A stretch of 64,000 nt of DNA. Source: Anaeromyxobacter oryzae. GTDB taxonomy: Bacteria; Myxococcota; Myxococcia; Myxococcales; Anaeromyxobacteraceae. The position numbers and the translations under genes are program-made. The notes under the pieces are model-generated. The model ran no database searches. It was not told the DNA's origin and was given only the letters and a program-made list of their open reading frames with translations. The stretch is from positions 4,894,481 to 4,958,480 of the forward strand of contig NZ_AP025591.1 in the NCBI RefSeq assembly GCF_023169945.1, read 5' to 3'. Positions 1 to 7,427 of this stretch are shown here, piece by piece. The number at the start of each line of letters is the position of its first letter. The first letter of the stretch is position 1.

Positions 1-29
1 TCCAGGTGTACTGGTACATGCCGTACTGA
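1..29 (+). CDS. C-terminal end of an upstream gene (partial)
   Basis: Reading from base 3, the frame gives QVYWYMPY and stops with TGA at 27-29. Only eight residues are present, so no family can be assigned. The aromatic-rich end would fit an outer-membrane beta-barrel or a haem protein, but that is a guess. The next gene begins more than 500 bases downstream, so this is probably the end of a separate transcription unit. Confidence 0.35.
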
Positions 30-182
30 CGTGAGTCGTCGCCGTGGGCGGGCCGAGCGCGTCGCGCCGCCCGCCCACGGCCGCTGCCGGCTCGCCGCTG
101 CCCTCGGTCGAGGGCGAAGGCTGGACCCCCCCCCCCGCTCGGGTCACCCTCCGACGTCGCCCCGGGGCCTCCCGCGGAAGCG

Positions 183-245
183 TTGGTTTACCAAGGATTA
201 CCGGGCAAGACCGGGATCCGGTGAACGTTCGTTTACAAACGAGCG
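183..245. promoter_or_regulatory. Pair of TTTAC-centred inverted repeats (candidate operators)
   Basis: TTGG-TTTA-CCAA occupies 183-194. A near-perfect palindrome with arms CGTTCGTTT and AAACGAGCG around AC occupies 226-245. A related element, GCGGT-TGTTT-ACCGC, lies at 8933-8947 upstream of the prolyl isomerase gene of the same cluster. The shared GTTTAC core is uncommon in DNA this GC-rich. A shared regulator is possible but unproven. Confidence 0.3.
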
Positions 246-455
246 CTCGCCTGCCCGGGCGCGCAAAGGGCGCCCGGCGGCGCGGTCTCGCGGCACGAAT
301 TGCGCGCACCCGTGAGTCGTCCAATGGGGGAGTGCGGAGCGGCTGGCGCACAGGCGAGACCGCGCTCAGACGCAAATGGCGTGAACAATTGTTTTTGTTG
401 TCCGACACCAAACCGATTGTCCGGGTTGGGTGAGAACCTGGGTGCGTCAAATAAC

Positions 456-494
456 CCGAGGGCCCTCGGACCTGGGGGAAGACCCCCAGGTCCG
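456..494 (+). promoter_or_regulatory. Structured 5' leader: palindrome plus 12-bp hairpin
   Basis: CCGAGGGCCCTCGG (456-469) is a perfect 14-base palindrome. It overlaps a perfect 12-bp hairpin whose left arm CGGACCTGGGGG (467-478) and right arm CCCCCAGGTCCG (483-494) enclose an AAGA loop. The two structures share 467-469, so they would be mutually exclusive in RNA. No U-tract follows, so a simple terminator is unlikely. It may be a leader switch or an mRNA-stabilising element. Confidence 0.4.
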
Positions 495-569
495 CCGTGA
501 CCGATTATTGGAACACGTAGGAATCGGCCGGGATCGGGCTCGGCCCTGCGCTTGCACAACGGGTGCGGC

Positions 570-1622
570 GTGCAGCGTTCGCGACTCCCCCGCACCCTTC
601 GGCTCCTCGGCTCGGCGCTCGCGACGCTGATCGCGATCGCGGCGCCGGCGAGCGCGGCGGCGAGGGAGCTCCGGGCGTCGTACCTCTTCAACCTCTCCGA
701 CGTGAACGGCGCGCTCTCGATGAGCTGGGCGGGCCTCACGTACGACGCGGCGGCCGGCGAGCTGTACGTCACCGATCGCGGCGCCGGCGAGGTGCGCGTC
801 TTCCGGCAGAGCGGCATCGAGGTCCAGTCCTTCGGCGACAACGAGGAGCTCGGGACGGTGCTCGACGTCGCGGTCCGCGAGGACGGCCAGCTCCTCGTCC
901 TGGCCCTTAAGGAGGGCCGGGGGGTGCTCGTCCGCTGCAACTACCGCGGGGAGCCGCTCGGGCCCGTCGCGCTGCAGGGCGTCCCGGAGGCGTTCGCGAA
1001 GGGCTTCGCCCCCGACGCCATCCGGTACGCGGGCGGGAAGCTCTACCTCGCGGACCGGAGCGCCGTGAAGGTCCTCGTGACGGACGGCGACGGCGTCACC
1101 CAGGCCGCTCACGACCTCCGCGCGCGCGTCACCAAGGGGGCGAAGAACCGGGACGACGTGCGGATGAGCGGGTTCGGCGTGTCGCCCTCCGGCGACCTCC
1201 TGTTCACCGTCGGCCCGATGTTCCGCGCGTTCGTGGTCTCGCCGGCCGGCGAGGTGCGCGGGTTCGGCGATCGCGGGAGCACGCCCGGCAAGTTCAACGT
1301 GGTGAGCGGCATCACCGCCGACGAGCGTGGGTACCTGTACCTCACCGACATGCTCCGCGCGGTCGTGATGGTGTTCGACCCCTCCTTCGAGTTCGTCGGT
1401 GAGTTCGGGTACCGCGGCTACGCGCCGGAGAACCTGATCGCCCCGATCGACGTGTCGGTGGGGAAGGGGCAGGTGTTCGTCGCGCAGGGGGCGATGCGCG
1501 GGGTTTCGGTGTTCCGGGTCGAGATCGTCGAGCCGGTCGCCGCGGGGGAAGAGGCTTCGGGTGCGACGGAGCAGGCCGCGCCCGCTGATGTCCGCAGTCG
1601 GGGCAGTCGTCGGACGATGTGA
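570..1622 (+). CDS. NHL-repeat secreted protein upstream of the OmcS-like cytochrome
   Basis: About 350 residues. A Sec signal peptide (arginine-rich start, hydrophobic core, ASAAA cleavage region) is followed by NHL/six-bladed propeller repeats such as LTYDAAAGELYVTDRGAGEV and ITADERGYLYLTDMLR. NHL propellers are protein-interaction scaffolds. One in this position next to an OmcS-type gene, with a second NHL gene at 14138, suggests a periplasmic or surface role in assembling or docking the filament. I chose GTG 570 because it gives a clean signal peptide; TTG 552 is in frame and adds six residues. No strong ribosome site is visible for either. The last 35 residues are low-complexity. The stop lies 92 bases before the cytochrome start. 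Confidence 0.8.
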   Translation: MQRSRLPRTLRLLGSALATLIAIAAPASAAARELRASYLFNLSDVNGALSMSWAGLTYDAAAGELYVTDRGAGEVRVFRQSGIEVQSFGDNEELGTVLDVAVREDGQLLVLALKEGRGVLVRCNYRGEPLGPVALQGVPEAFAKGFAPDAIRYAGGKLYLADRSAVKVLVTDGDGVTQAAHDLRARVTKGAKNRDDVRMSGFGVSPSGDLLFTVGPMFRAFVVSPAGEVRGFGDRGSTPGKFNVVSGITADERGYLYLTDMLRAVVMVFDPSFEFVGEFGYRGYAPENLIAPIDVSVGKGQVFVAQGAMRGVSVFRVEIVEPVAAGEEASGATEQAAPADVRSRGSRRTM

Positions 1623-1699
1623 GCAGTCGCAGTTCGGGGAGTCGTATCGCGCAGCAAGGGCAGTGCAGCCGGTCCCGCGAAAAGGGCGCGGACCACACC

Positions 1700-1709
1700 G
1701 AGGTGGAGA
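1700..1709 (+). promoter_or_regulatory. Ribosome binding site fixing the OmcS-like start
   Basis: GAGGTGGAGA lies 5 bases before ATG 1715. The frame is also open from GTG 1619, but only ATG 1715 places the signal peptide at the N terminus, so this site decides the start. Confidence 0.75.
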
Positions 1710-1714
1710 AACAG

Positions 1715-3109
1715 ATGAAGTTCATCAGACTCGCAGTCACGGCCGCGGCCGCGCTCAGCTTCTCCAGCGCGTACGCGTTCCACGATGGCGGCGTCGCGTA
1801 CTGCGACGGGTGCCACTCGATGCACAACTCGTCGGGCAACAAGACCATGTCCGGCGGGCGCAACACGGCGCTCACGGGCTGGAACGCCGCGGGAAAGGCG
1901 TCGCTCACGCAGTTCCAGGGCAACGCGTACCTCCTGCAGGGCTCGGACAACTCCTCCACGTGCCTCAACTGTCACGCGGCGGCGGACACGAAGCCGAGCA
2001 GCTACCACGTCATGACGTTCCCCGCGCCGACCGGCACCGCGGCGCCGATGGAGCGGACCCCGGGCGGCGACTTCGCCTGGCTGACGATGACCTTCACGGG
2101 CACGGCCAGCTACGGCGGCACGGTGACGTCGAAGGGTGAGCGTCACGGCCACAACATCGTGGCGCAGGACTACGGCCTCCTCGCCGACACGACCCTCACC
2201 ACCGCTCCGGGCGGCAGCTACCCCGCCGCGAACCTGAGCTGCGCCAGCTGCCACGATCCGCACAGCCGCGCGCGCGTCATCGACGCGGCCGGCACGATCG
2301 CCATGTCGAGCCTCGGCTCGAAGGTGCTCCCGATCGGCGGCCCCGGCTCCTACGGCGCGGCTGCGACCGTTGACGAGGCCGTCGGCGTGTACCGCCTCCT
2401 CGCCGGGTCCAACTACTCCCAGATGTCGGTGACGAACCCGCTGCCCTTCAACGCCAACCCGCCCGTCGCGGTCGCTCCGGCCACCTACAACCAGAGCGAG
2501 GCCACGAACGAGGTCCGCGTCGCCTACGGCGCCGGCATGTCCGAGTGGTGCGCGAACTGCCACCGGTCGATCCACAACTCGAACACCAACACCGCCAACA
2601 CGGCCCTCATCCACCCGGCTGGCAACGGCGCGCTCCTGACCGCGACGGCGAACGACCTCGCCGGCAACGCCAACGGCACGACGATCGCCGCCATCTACAA
2701 CCAGTACAAGATGTCGGGTGACCTCACCGGCGTGCAGACGACCTCCTACACCTCCCTCGTTCCGTACGAGGAGGGCACCACGACCATCGCGACCCTCGCC
2801 TCGCACGCCAGCAACACCGGCGCGTTCCTCGAGGGCCCGAAGGCCGGCACGGAGCAGGTGATGTGCCTCTCCTGCCACCGCGCCCACGCCGGCGGCTTCG
2901 ACAACCTCTCCCGGTGGAACAACCGGGCCGAGTTCCTCACCCTCGGCGGCGCCTACCCTGGCACCGACGCGACGGGCGAGGGCGCCTACGGCCAGTACTC
3001 GATGGGCATGACGCAGGCGCAGCAGTCCGCTGCGTACTACGACCGCCCGGCGGCGAAGTTCGCCTTCGCGCAGCGGTCGCTCTGCAACAAGTGCCACGCG
3101 AAGGACTAG
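1715..3109 (+). CDS. omcS-like: OmcS-like hexahaem extracellular nanowire cytochrome
   Basis: 464 residues, with a 21-residue signal peptide ending SSAYA before FHDGGVAYCDGCH. Six CXXCH motifs have their first cysteines at residues 30, 83, 176, 279, 384 and 457. From memory, OmcS of Geobacter sulfurreducens (about 432 residues, six haems) has the same layout: AFHSGG after the signal, PSSYH after haem 2, a GER-GHNIVA-DY segment, ADTTLTTAPGG, RVAYG-GMSEWCANCH at haem 4, SGDLTG, LSCHRAHA-GF at haem 5, and a C-terminal LCNKCHAKD. The protein here matches at each point. OmcS polymerises outside the cell into micrometre-long filaments with stacked haems that carry electrons to minerals. The extra length comes from loops, chiefly a Thr/Ala/Asn-rich stretch between haems 4 and 5. 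The terminator just after the stop suggests this gene is transcribed far above its downstream partners. Confidence 0.93.
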   Translation: MKFIRLAVTAAAALSFSSAYAFHDGGVAYCDGCHSMHNSSGNKTMSGGRNTALTGWNAAGKASLTQFQGNAYLLQGSDNSSTCLNCHAAADTKPSSYHVMTFPAPTGTAAPMERTPGGDFAWLTMTFTGTASYGGTVTSKGERHGHNIVAQDYGLLADTTLTTAPGGSYPAANLSCASCHDPHSRARVIDAAGTIAMSSLGSKVLPIGGPGSYGAAATVDEAVGVYRLLAGSNYSQMSVTNPLPFNANPPVAVAPATYNQSEATNEVRVAYGAGMSEWCANCHRSIHNSNTNTANTALIHPAGNGALLTATANDLAGNANGTTIAAIYNQYKMSGDLTGVQTTSYTSLVPYEEGTTTIATLASHASNTGAFLEGPKAGTEQVMCLSCHRAHAGGFDNLSRWNNRAEFLTLGGAYPGTDATGEGAYGQYSMGMTQAQQSAAYYDRPAAKFAFAQRSLCNKCHAKD

Positions 3110-3142
3110 CGCGGCGCGCTCCGCTGTTGATCGGATAGTGCA

Positions 3143-3175
3143 GCAGGGGGCCGCACTGCGGCCCCCTGCTTTTTT
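3143..3175 (+). terminator. Rho-independent terminator or attenuator inside the operon
   Basis: Perfect 12-bp stem, GCAGGGGGCCGC (3143-3154) with GCGGCCCCCTGC (3158-3169), an ACT loop, and a run of six T from 3170. It begins 33 bases after the cytochrome stop and ends 14 bases before the next gene. Readthrough would be needed to express the downstream assembly genes unless they have their own promoter. Confidence 0.9.
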
Positions 3176-3189
3176 ATTCACGGAGACAC

Positions 3190-4629
3190 ATGGCACCGGT
3201 CTCGCACACGCAGGTTCGCTCCCTCCGTGCCTCCGGCGTCCTCGCCGCCGCGATGCTCGTCGCCGGCTGTCATCTCCCCGCCCGCGGCAGCGAGGGTCTC
3301 GCGCGGCTCGCGGACCAGGGTGAGCTCTGGCTCTACCTCGAGCCGCTGCCGCCCGGGGCGGAGCGGCTCGACGTCGCGCTCGCGTCGGTGTCGGTGGTGG
3401 GGGCCGACGGAGTGGCGGTGCCGCTCGAGCTGCGGCTCCCCCATCTCTCCGGGCCGACCGCCGCGAGCCAGCACCTCCTCGCCCGCGGGCGCTTGCCGGC
3501 GGGCCGCTACGAGGGCTTCCAGATCGCCGTCTCCGGCGCCACGCTCGCCACGGACGAAGGCGCCTCGGCGCTCCTCGTCTCCAAGGAGCCGACCACCGTC
3601 CCCGCGAACGTCGTCGTGCAGCGGGGCCACACGGCCGTCCTCTCCCTCACGCTGCGGTTCGGCGACGCCGTCCAGAAGGGCTACGCCTTCACCCCCGCGT
3701 TCGGCGTCGTCACGCCGACCCGGCCCGTGCCGCAGCTCATGGCCCTGTGCACCAACGAGGAGGGCGCGAGCGTGACGGTCTACGACCGGCAGCGGCTCGA
3801 GGCCGGCGACGTGTTCCCTACGGGCGGCGGCCCCCGCGGCATGGTGCTCGACACCGCCACCGGGCGCGCCTATGTCGCCGCGTCCTTCGAGGACGCCATC
3901 GACGTCGTGGACGTCGGCTCCGGGGCGGCGCTGCCCAGCATCGTGCTCCGGCCGGGCGACCGCCCCGCGGAGCTGGCCCTGGCGCGCGACGGACACACCC
4001 TCCTCGTCGTGGACGAGGGGGCGAACGCCCTGAGCTTCCTCGATCTGGTCTCGCGCTCGGAGGTCGCGCGCGTGCCGGTGGGCGACGCGCCCCGGGGACT
4101 CCTCCTCGATCGCGCGGGGCTGCGCGCGTACGTGCTCGACCGGACCTCGAACGCGATCACGATCGTCGACGTCGTGAACCGCGCCGTCGTCGGCACGGTC
4201 CCGACCGATCCCGAGCCGCTGCAGGCTGCCCTGAGCCGCGACGGGTCACGACTGTTCGTCGTGTCCGCCGGCTCGGTCTACCTGACCGTGCTGTCGGTGC
4301 CCGATCTCACCGTCGTGTCCCGGGTGTTCGTGGGGCTCGGCGCCCGGGCCGTCCTCGTGGACACGCGCACCGACCTCGTCTACGTCGGCGGCGACCTCGG
4401 CGGCTCCATCTCCGTGCTCGATCCGTTCTCGCTGGTCCGGGTCGACGCGCTGGAGGTCCCGGGCGACGTCGGCTGGCTCGCCATCGCCGACCAGGAGAAC
4501 GCGCTGCACGCCCTCCTGCCGGAGCGGAGGCAGATCGCCGTCATCGACCTCACCAGCCGGGAGCTCCGCGCGACGCTCGACGTCGGCGACCGGCCCTACC
4601 AGCTCGTCCTGGCGGGTCAGCGCCGATGA
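3190..4629 (+). CDS. Beta-propeller lipoprotein of the nanowire cluster
   Basis: 479 residues. A lipoprotein signal ends with lipobox LVAGC (Cys27). Residues about 40-180 form a beta-rich domain resembling DUF4382 (GRLPAGRYEGFQIAVSG). From about 195 onwards there are six or seven YVTN-type propeller blades, for example GMVLDTATGRAYVAA, ELALARDGHTLLVVDEG and GLLLDRAGLRAYVLDR. Such lipoproteins sit on the inner or outer leaflet of the outer membrane. Next to an OmcS-like filament gene and an outer-membrane barrel, it may help dock or secrete the filament. ATG 3190 follows CGGAG at 3181-3185. Its stop overlaps the barrel gene start in ATGA (4626-4629), so the two are translationally coupled. Confidence 0.8.
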   Translation: MAPVSHTQVRSLRASGVLAAAMLVAGCHLPARGSEGLARLADQGELWLYLEPLPPGAERLDVALASVSVVGADGVAVPLELRLPHLSGPTAASQHLLARGRLPAGRYEGFQIAVSGATLATDEGASALLVSKEPTTVPANVVVQRGHTAVLSLTLRFGDAVQKGYAFTPAFGVVTPTRPVPQLMALCTNEEGASVTVYDRQRLEAGDVFPTGGGPRGMVLDTATGRAYVAASFEDAIDVVDVGSGAALPSIVLRPGDRPAELALARDGHTLLVVDEGANALSFLDLVSRSEVARVPVGDAPRGLLLDRAGLRAYVLDRTSNAITIVDVVNRAVVGTVPTDPEPLQAALSRDGSRLFVVSAGSVYLTVLSVPDLTVVSRVFVGLGARAVLVDTRTDLVYVGGDLGGSISVLDPFSLVRVDALEVPGDVGWLAIADQENALHALLPERRQIAVIDLTSRELRATLDVGDRPYQLVLAGQRR

Positions 4630-6830
4630 GGGCCGGCGTGCTCGCGATCCGGACGGTGCGGGCGGCGGGGGTCGTGGCCGCGGCGCTCGTCGTCGCGGCG
4701 GGCGCGCGGGCTCGCGCCGACACCTTCTCGGCGCTCGTCGAGCCGCGGTTCGAGCTCACCCGCGAGCGGAGGGACGACCCGGGTGGCGCGGAGCGCACCA
4801 CGGAGGACATGACGTTCGGCCAGCGGTACGTCCTCGGGCTCTCGAAGCTCCTGTTCCCGAACATCGGCCTGGACGCCGGCGGGACGTTCGACGACCAGCT
4901 GACCTGGCAGCGCACGGACGGCGCCGAGCTGCACGGCGAGACCTGGCGCGGCAGCGGCTACGCCCACCTGAACTTGAACCTCGGCGCCCTCGCCGGCAGC
5001 GGCGGCTACGACCGGACGGAGGAGGCGTCGAGCGGGGCCGTCGGGAGCGGGCCCCGGCTCGTCTACGAGACCTGGACCGCGCGCGGACTGTGGAAACCCG
5101 CGGATCTCCCGCAGCTCAGCGTCGCCGTCTCGCGGGCCAACACCTACGACACGGCGCGTCGCGATCGCGACCTCACCGTCGACGACGTGCTCGTCGCCGC
5201 CGACTACCGGGGAATTCCGCGGCTCCAGCTTCGGTATTCGTTGCGGTACTCGAACCCGGAGGACCGGATCAGCGGCACCGACACGACCTCGATCATCCAG
5301 TCGGCCCAGGTCGCGTACGACGACAAGCTCTTCCGGGGGCGCACCAACGTTTACATGTCCGGCACCGTCTCCACCACCGTCTCGAGCACGTCCATCCTGG
5401 GCACGGGGGGGACGGTGTCGACGCAGGTGCTGCCGCTCACGGGCCTGTCGCTCGTCGAGGGCGCGCTGGACACGCCCACCTTCGACAAGCTCGTCGCGAA
5501 CCCGGCCCTCGTCGATCCGTCGTCGACGGTGAGCGCGAACATCAACATCGGCTACGGCGTGCCGCTCGGGGACGTGGCGTACCGCGATCTCGGCGCCCAG
5601 TTCCCGGACGTCCTCACGAAGACCAGCCTCGTCTACGTGTGGGTCAACAAGCGCTTGCCCAAGGACATCGCCAGCGCGTTCACGTGGACGGCGTACACGA
5701 GCAAGGACAACGCCACGTGGACGCCCGTGCCGCTCGCGGGCGCCGTGGTGTTCGGGGACTTCGACAACCGGTTCGAGATCCCGCTGGTCCCCACGGAGGC
5801 GCAGTACCTCAAGGTCGTCGTGCGGCCGCTCGCGAAGGGCGTCACGACGCTCCCCGACTACTCCGAGATCCTCGTCACGAAGCTCCAGTTCTTCCTGGTC
5901 CAGCCGGCGGCGGAGGTGCGCGGCCGCACCTCGACGCACAGCGAGTCCGTCGTCGCCACCCAGCAGACCCGGATCTTCTCCGTGCCGAACGTGTCGTGGG
6001 ACGCGTCGGTGAGCGCGAACCACTCCGGCCAGGGCAACCGCACGTCGTACACCGTCGTGAACGGCCTCTCGCTCGCGCAGCGGCTCAGCTCCGTCTGGAG
6101 CGTCTCCGGCCGCGTCCAGCGGCAGGACGCCGACGCGGGGTCCGGGCATACCGGCTCGTACCTGTGGGCCGCCTCGGCATCCGCCCAGCCGCTCCCGACG
6201 CTGACCCACGCGCTCACCTACAGCGGCCAGTGGGCCAGCACGCCCATCGGGATCGCCACGAGCAACTCGCTGAACCTCTTCAACCGGGCGGAGCTGTACC
6301 GGGGCCTCAGCCTGCTCGCGAGCGGCGGCGTCAACGAGGGGACGAGCGATCTCGGCGTCGAGACGCGGGCGGTCACCGCGACCGCGGTGGCCGCGGCCAC
6401 GCCGCACCCGAAGCTCACGCTCGGCGCGTCCTACCTCTACGGCTCGACGTGGACCGCGCCGCTGGGGCAGGGCTGGTCGCGGCAGCAGACCGAGCGCATC
6501 GACGGCAGCGCCTCGGCCACCCCGTTCAGCGTCCTCTACCTGAGCGCGGTCGTGAGCCGGATCCTGCGGGGCGCCGTGCCGACGACGCTGCTGAACACGT
6601 CCGTCGCGTTCTCCCCGTTCGAGGGCGGGAATCTCCAGCTGCGGGTCTCGTACGGCGAGTCGCTCGACACCGCCGCGGACGCGGTCGTCAAGACCTTCGT
6701 CTCCGGGGTCCACTGGATGCTCCGGCCGGGCGTGCTCATCGACACCAGCTACTCGTCCATCGACAACCGGGCACCTACCGGCCGGACGCGCACCGACTCC
6801 GTGCTGACCCTCCTCACCCTCACGTTCTGA
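4626..6830 (+). CDS. Large outer-membrane beta-barrel protein (putative filament exit or porin)
   Basis: 734 residues. The signal peptide ends near ARARA-DTF. Most of the chain is alternating polar/hydrophobic strands with aromatic girdle residues, and it ends in LTLTF, a typical C-terminal beta-signal with terminal Phe. An inserted beta-sandwich of discoidin or carbohydrate-binding style (about residues 335-430, YTSKDNATWTPVPLAG) interrupts the barrel. Its size and place between the propeller lipoprotein and periplasmic cytochromes suggest an outer-membrane conduit for the OmcS-like protein or for electrons; this is inference. ATG 4626 overlaps the preceding stop. The frame is open far upstream, but the signal peptide fixes the start. 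Confidence 0.8.
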   Translation: MRAGVLAIRTVRAAGVVAAALVVAAGARARADTFSALVEPRFELTRERRDDPGGAERTTEDMTFGQRYVLGLSKLLFPNIGLDAGGTFDDQLTWQRTDGAELHGETWRGSGYAHLNLNLGALAGSGGYDRTEEASSGAVGSGPRLVYETWTARGLWKPADLPQLSVAVSRANTYDTARRDRDLTVDDVLVAADYRGIPRLQLRYSLRYSNPEDRISGTDTTSIIQSAQVAYDDKLFRGRTNVYMSGTVSTTVSSTSILGTGGTVSTQVLPLTGLSLVEGALDTPTFDKLVANPALVDPSSTVSANINIGYGVPLGDVAYRDLGAQFPDVLTKTSLVYVWVNKRLPKDIASAFTWTAYTSKDNATWTPVPLAGAVVFGDFDNRFEIPLVPTEAQYLKVVVRPLAKGVTTLPDYSEILVTKLQFFLVQPAAEVRGRTSTHSESVVATQQTRIFSVPNVSWDASVSANHSGQGNRTSYTVVNGLSLAQRLSSVWSVSGRVQRQDADAGSGHTGSYLWAASASAQPLPTLTHALTYSGQWASTPIGIATSNSLNLFNRAELYRGLSLLASGGVNEGTSDLGVETRAVTATAVAAATPHPKLTLGASYLYGSTWTAPLGQGWSRQQTERIDGSASATPFSVLYLSAVVSRILRGAVPTTLLNTSVAFSPFEGGNLQLRVSYGESLDTAADAVVKTFVSGVHWMLRPGVLIDTSYSSIDNRAPTGRTRTDSVLTLLTLTF

Positions 6831-6848
6831 GCCGACGCGGATCCGACC

Positions 6849-7427
6849 ATGACCCCTCGCAAAGCGTTCGCCGCCGCCTTTCTGGGCCTCGTCGCGCTGT
6901 CGATCGGCTGCGCCGGAGGCCGCGCCAGGCGGGGATACCAGGACGGGAACATGGACTTCGGCGCCATCAAGACGGTGGCGGTCCTCCCGTTCTCCAACCT
7001 GTCCCGCGACGCCGCCGCGGCAGACCGGGTGAGGGAGATCTTCTCGAGCATGCTGCTCGCCAGCGGGTCGGTGTACGTGCTCCCGCCCGGCGAGGTCGTC
7101 CGCGGCTACACACGGCTCAACATCACCGACCCGCGGGCGCCCAGCATCGAGGACGTGACGAAGCTGGGCGGCGTCCTCAAGGCCGACGCGGTCATCCGCG
7201 GCGTCGTGAAGGAGTACGGCGAGGTCCGCTCCGGGAGCTCGACCGGCAACGTCATCTCGGTGGCCCTCGAGATGTACGAGACCTCCACCGGCAAGATCAT
7301 CTGGTCGGCGACCGCGACCAAGGGCGGCATCGGCTTCGGCGATCGCCTCCTCGGGGGCGGCGGGCAGCCGATGGAAATCGTCACCGAGCAGGTCGCGGAT
7401 GAGCTTCTCAACAAGCTCTTCCGGTGA
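6849..7427 (+). CDS. Small CsgG/LpoB-like lipoprotein
   Basis: 192 residues with lipobox LSIGC (Cys21). The mature part has the fold pattern of GNA1162/DUF799, LpoB and the N-terminal half of CsgG: a first strand KTVAVLPFSNLS, a helix containing DRVREIFSSML, VYVLPPGEVVRGYTR, and DAVIRGVVKEYGEV followed by VALEMYETSTGKIIWSAT. CsgG-family lipoproteins assemble as rings or cofactors at the outer membrane, for example in curli secretion. A filament-secretion role is attractive here but unproven. The gene lies 18 bases after the barrel gene, and its end overlaps the next lipoprotein gene by 29 bases. Confidence 0.8.
   Translation: MTPRKAFAAAFLGLVALSIGCAGGRARRGYQDGNMDFGAIKTVAVLPFSNLSRDAAAADRVREIFSSMLLASGSVYVLPPGEVVRGYTRLNITDPRAPSIEDVTKLGGVLKADAVIRGVVKEYGEVRSGSSTGNVISVALEMYETSTGKIIWSATATKGGIGFGDRLLGGGGQPMEIVTEQVADELLNKLFR

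Larger units (their letters stand above)
30..569. other. Non-coding leader region upstream of the nanowire operon
   Basis: About 540 bases with no convincing gene. Bases 370-425 form an AT-rich island that is unusual for this DNA, and a run of inverted repeats follows at about 420-494. Two TTTAC-centred palindromes lie at 183-194 and 226-245. I could not place a confident -35/-10 pair. The length, the AT-rich island and the dense dyad symmetry suggest the control region of the operon that starts at about 570. Confidence 0.5.

Noticed and set aside
370..494. GEMM (cyclic-dinucleotide) riboswitch before the cytochrome operon
   Set aside because: CGCAAATGGCG and CAAACC segments are suggestive, but the conserved core order and the GCAAAGCC element are absent. 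The visible structure is a different set of hairpins. I also found no such core before 33513 or 38041.
1619..1714. Upstream GTG start for the OmcS-like cytochrome
   Set aside because: It would bury the signal peptide behind 32 polar residues. GAGGTGGAGA before ATG 1715 gives a clean secreted start.
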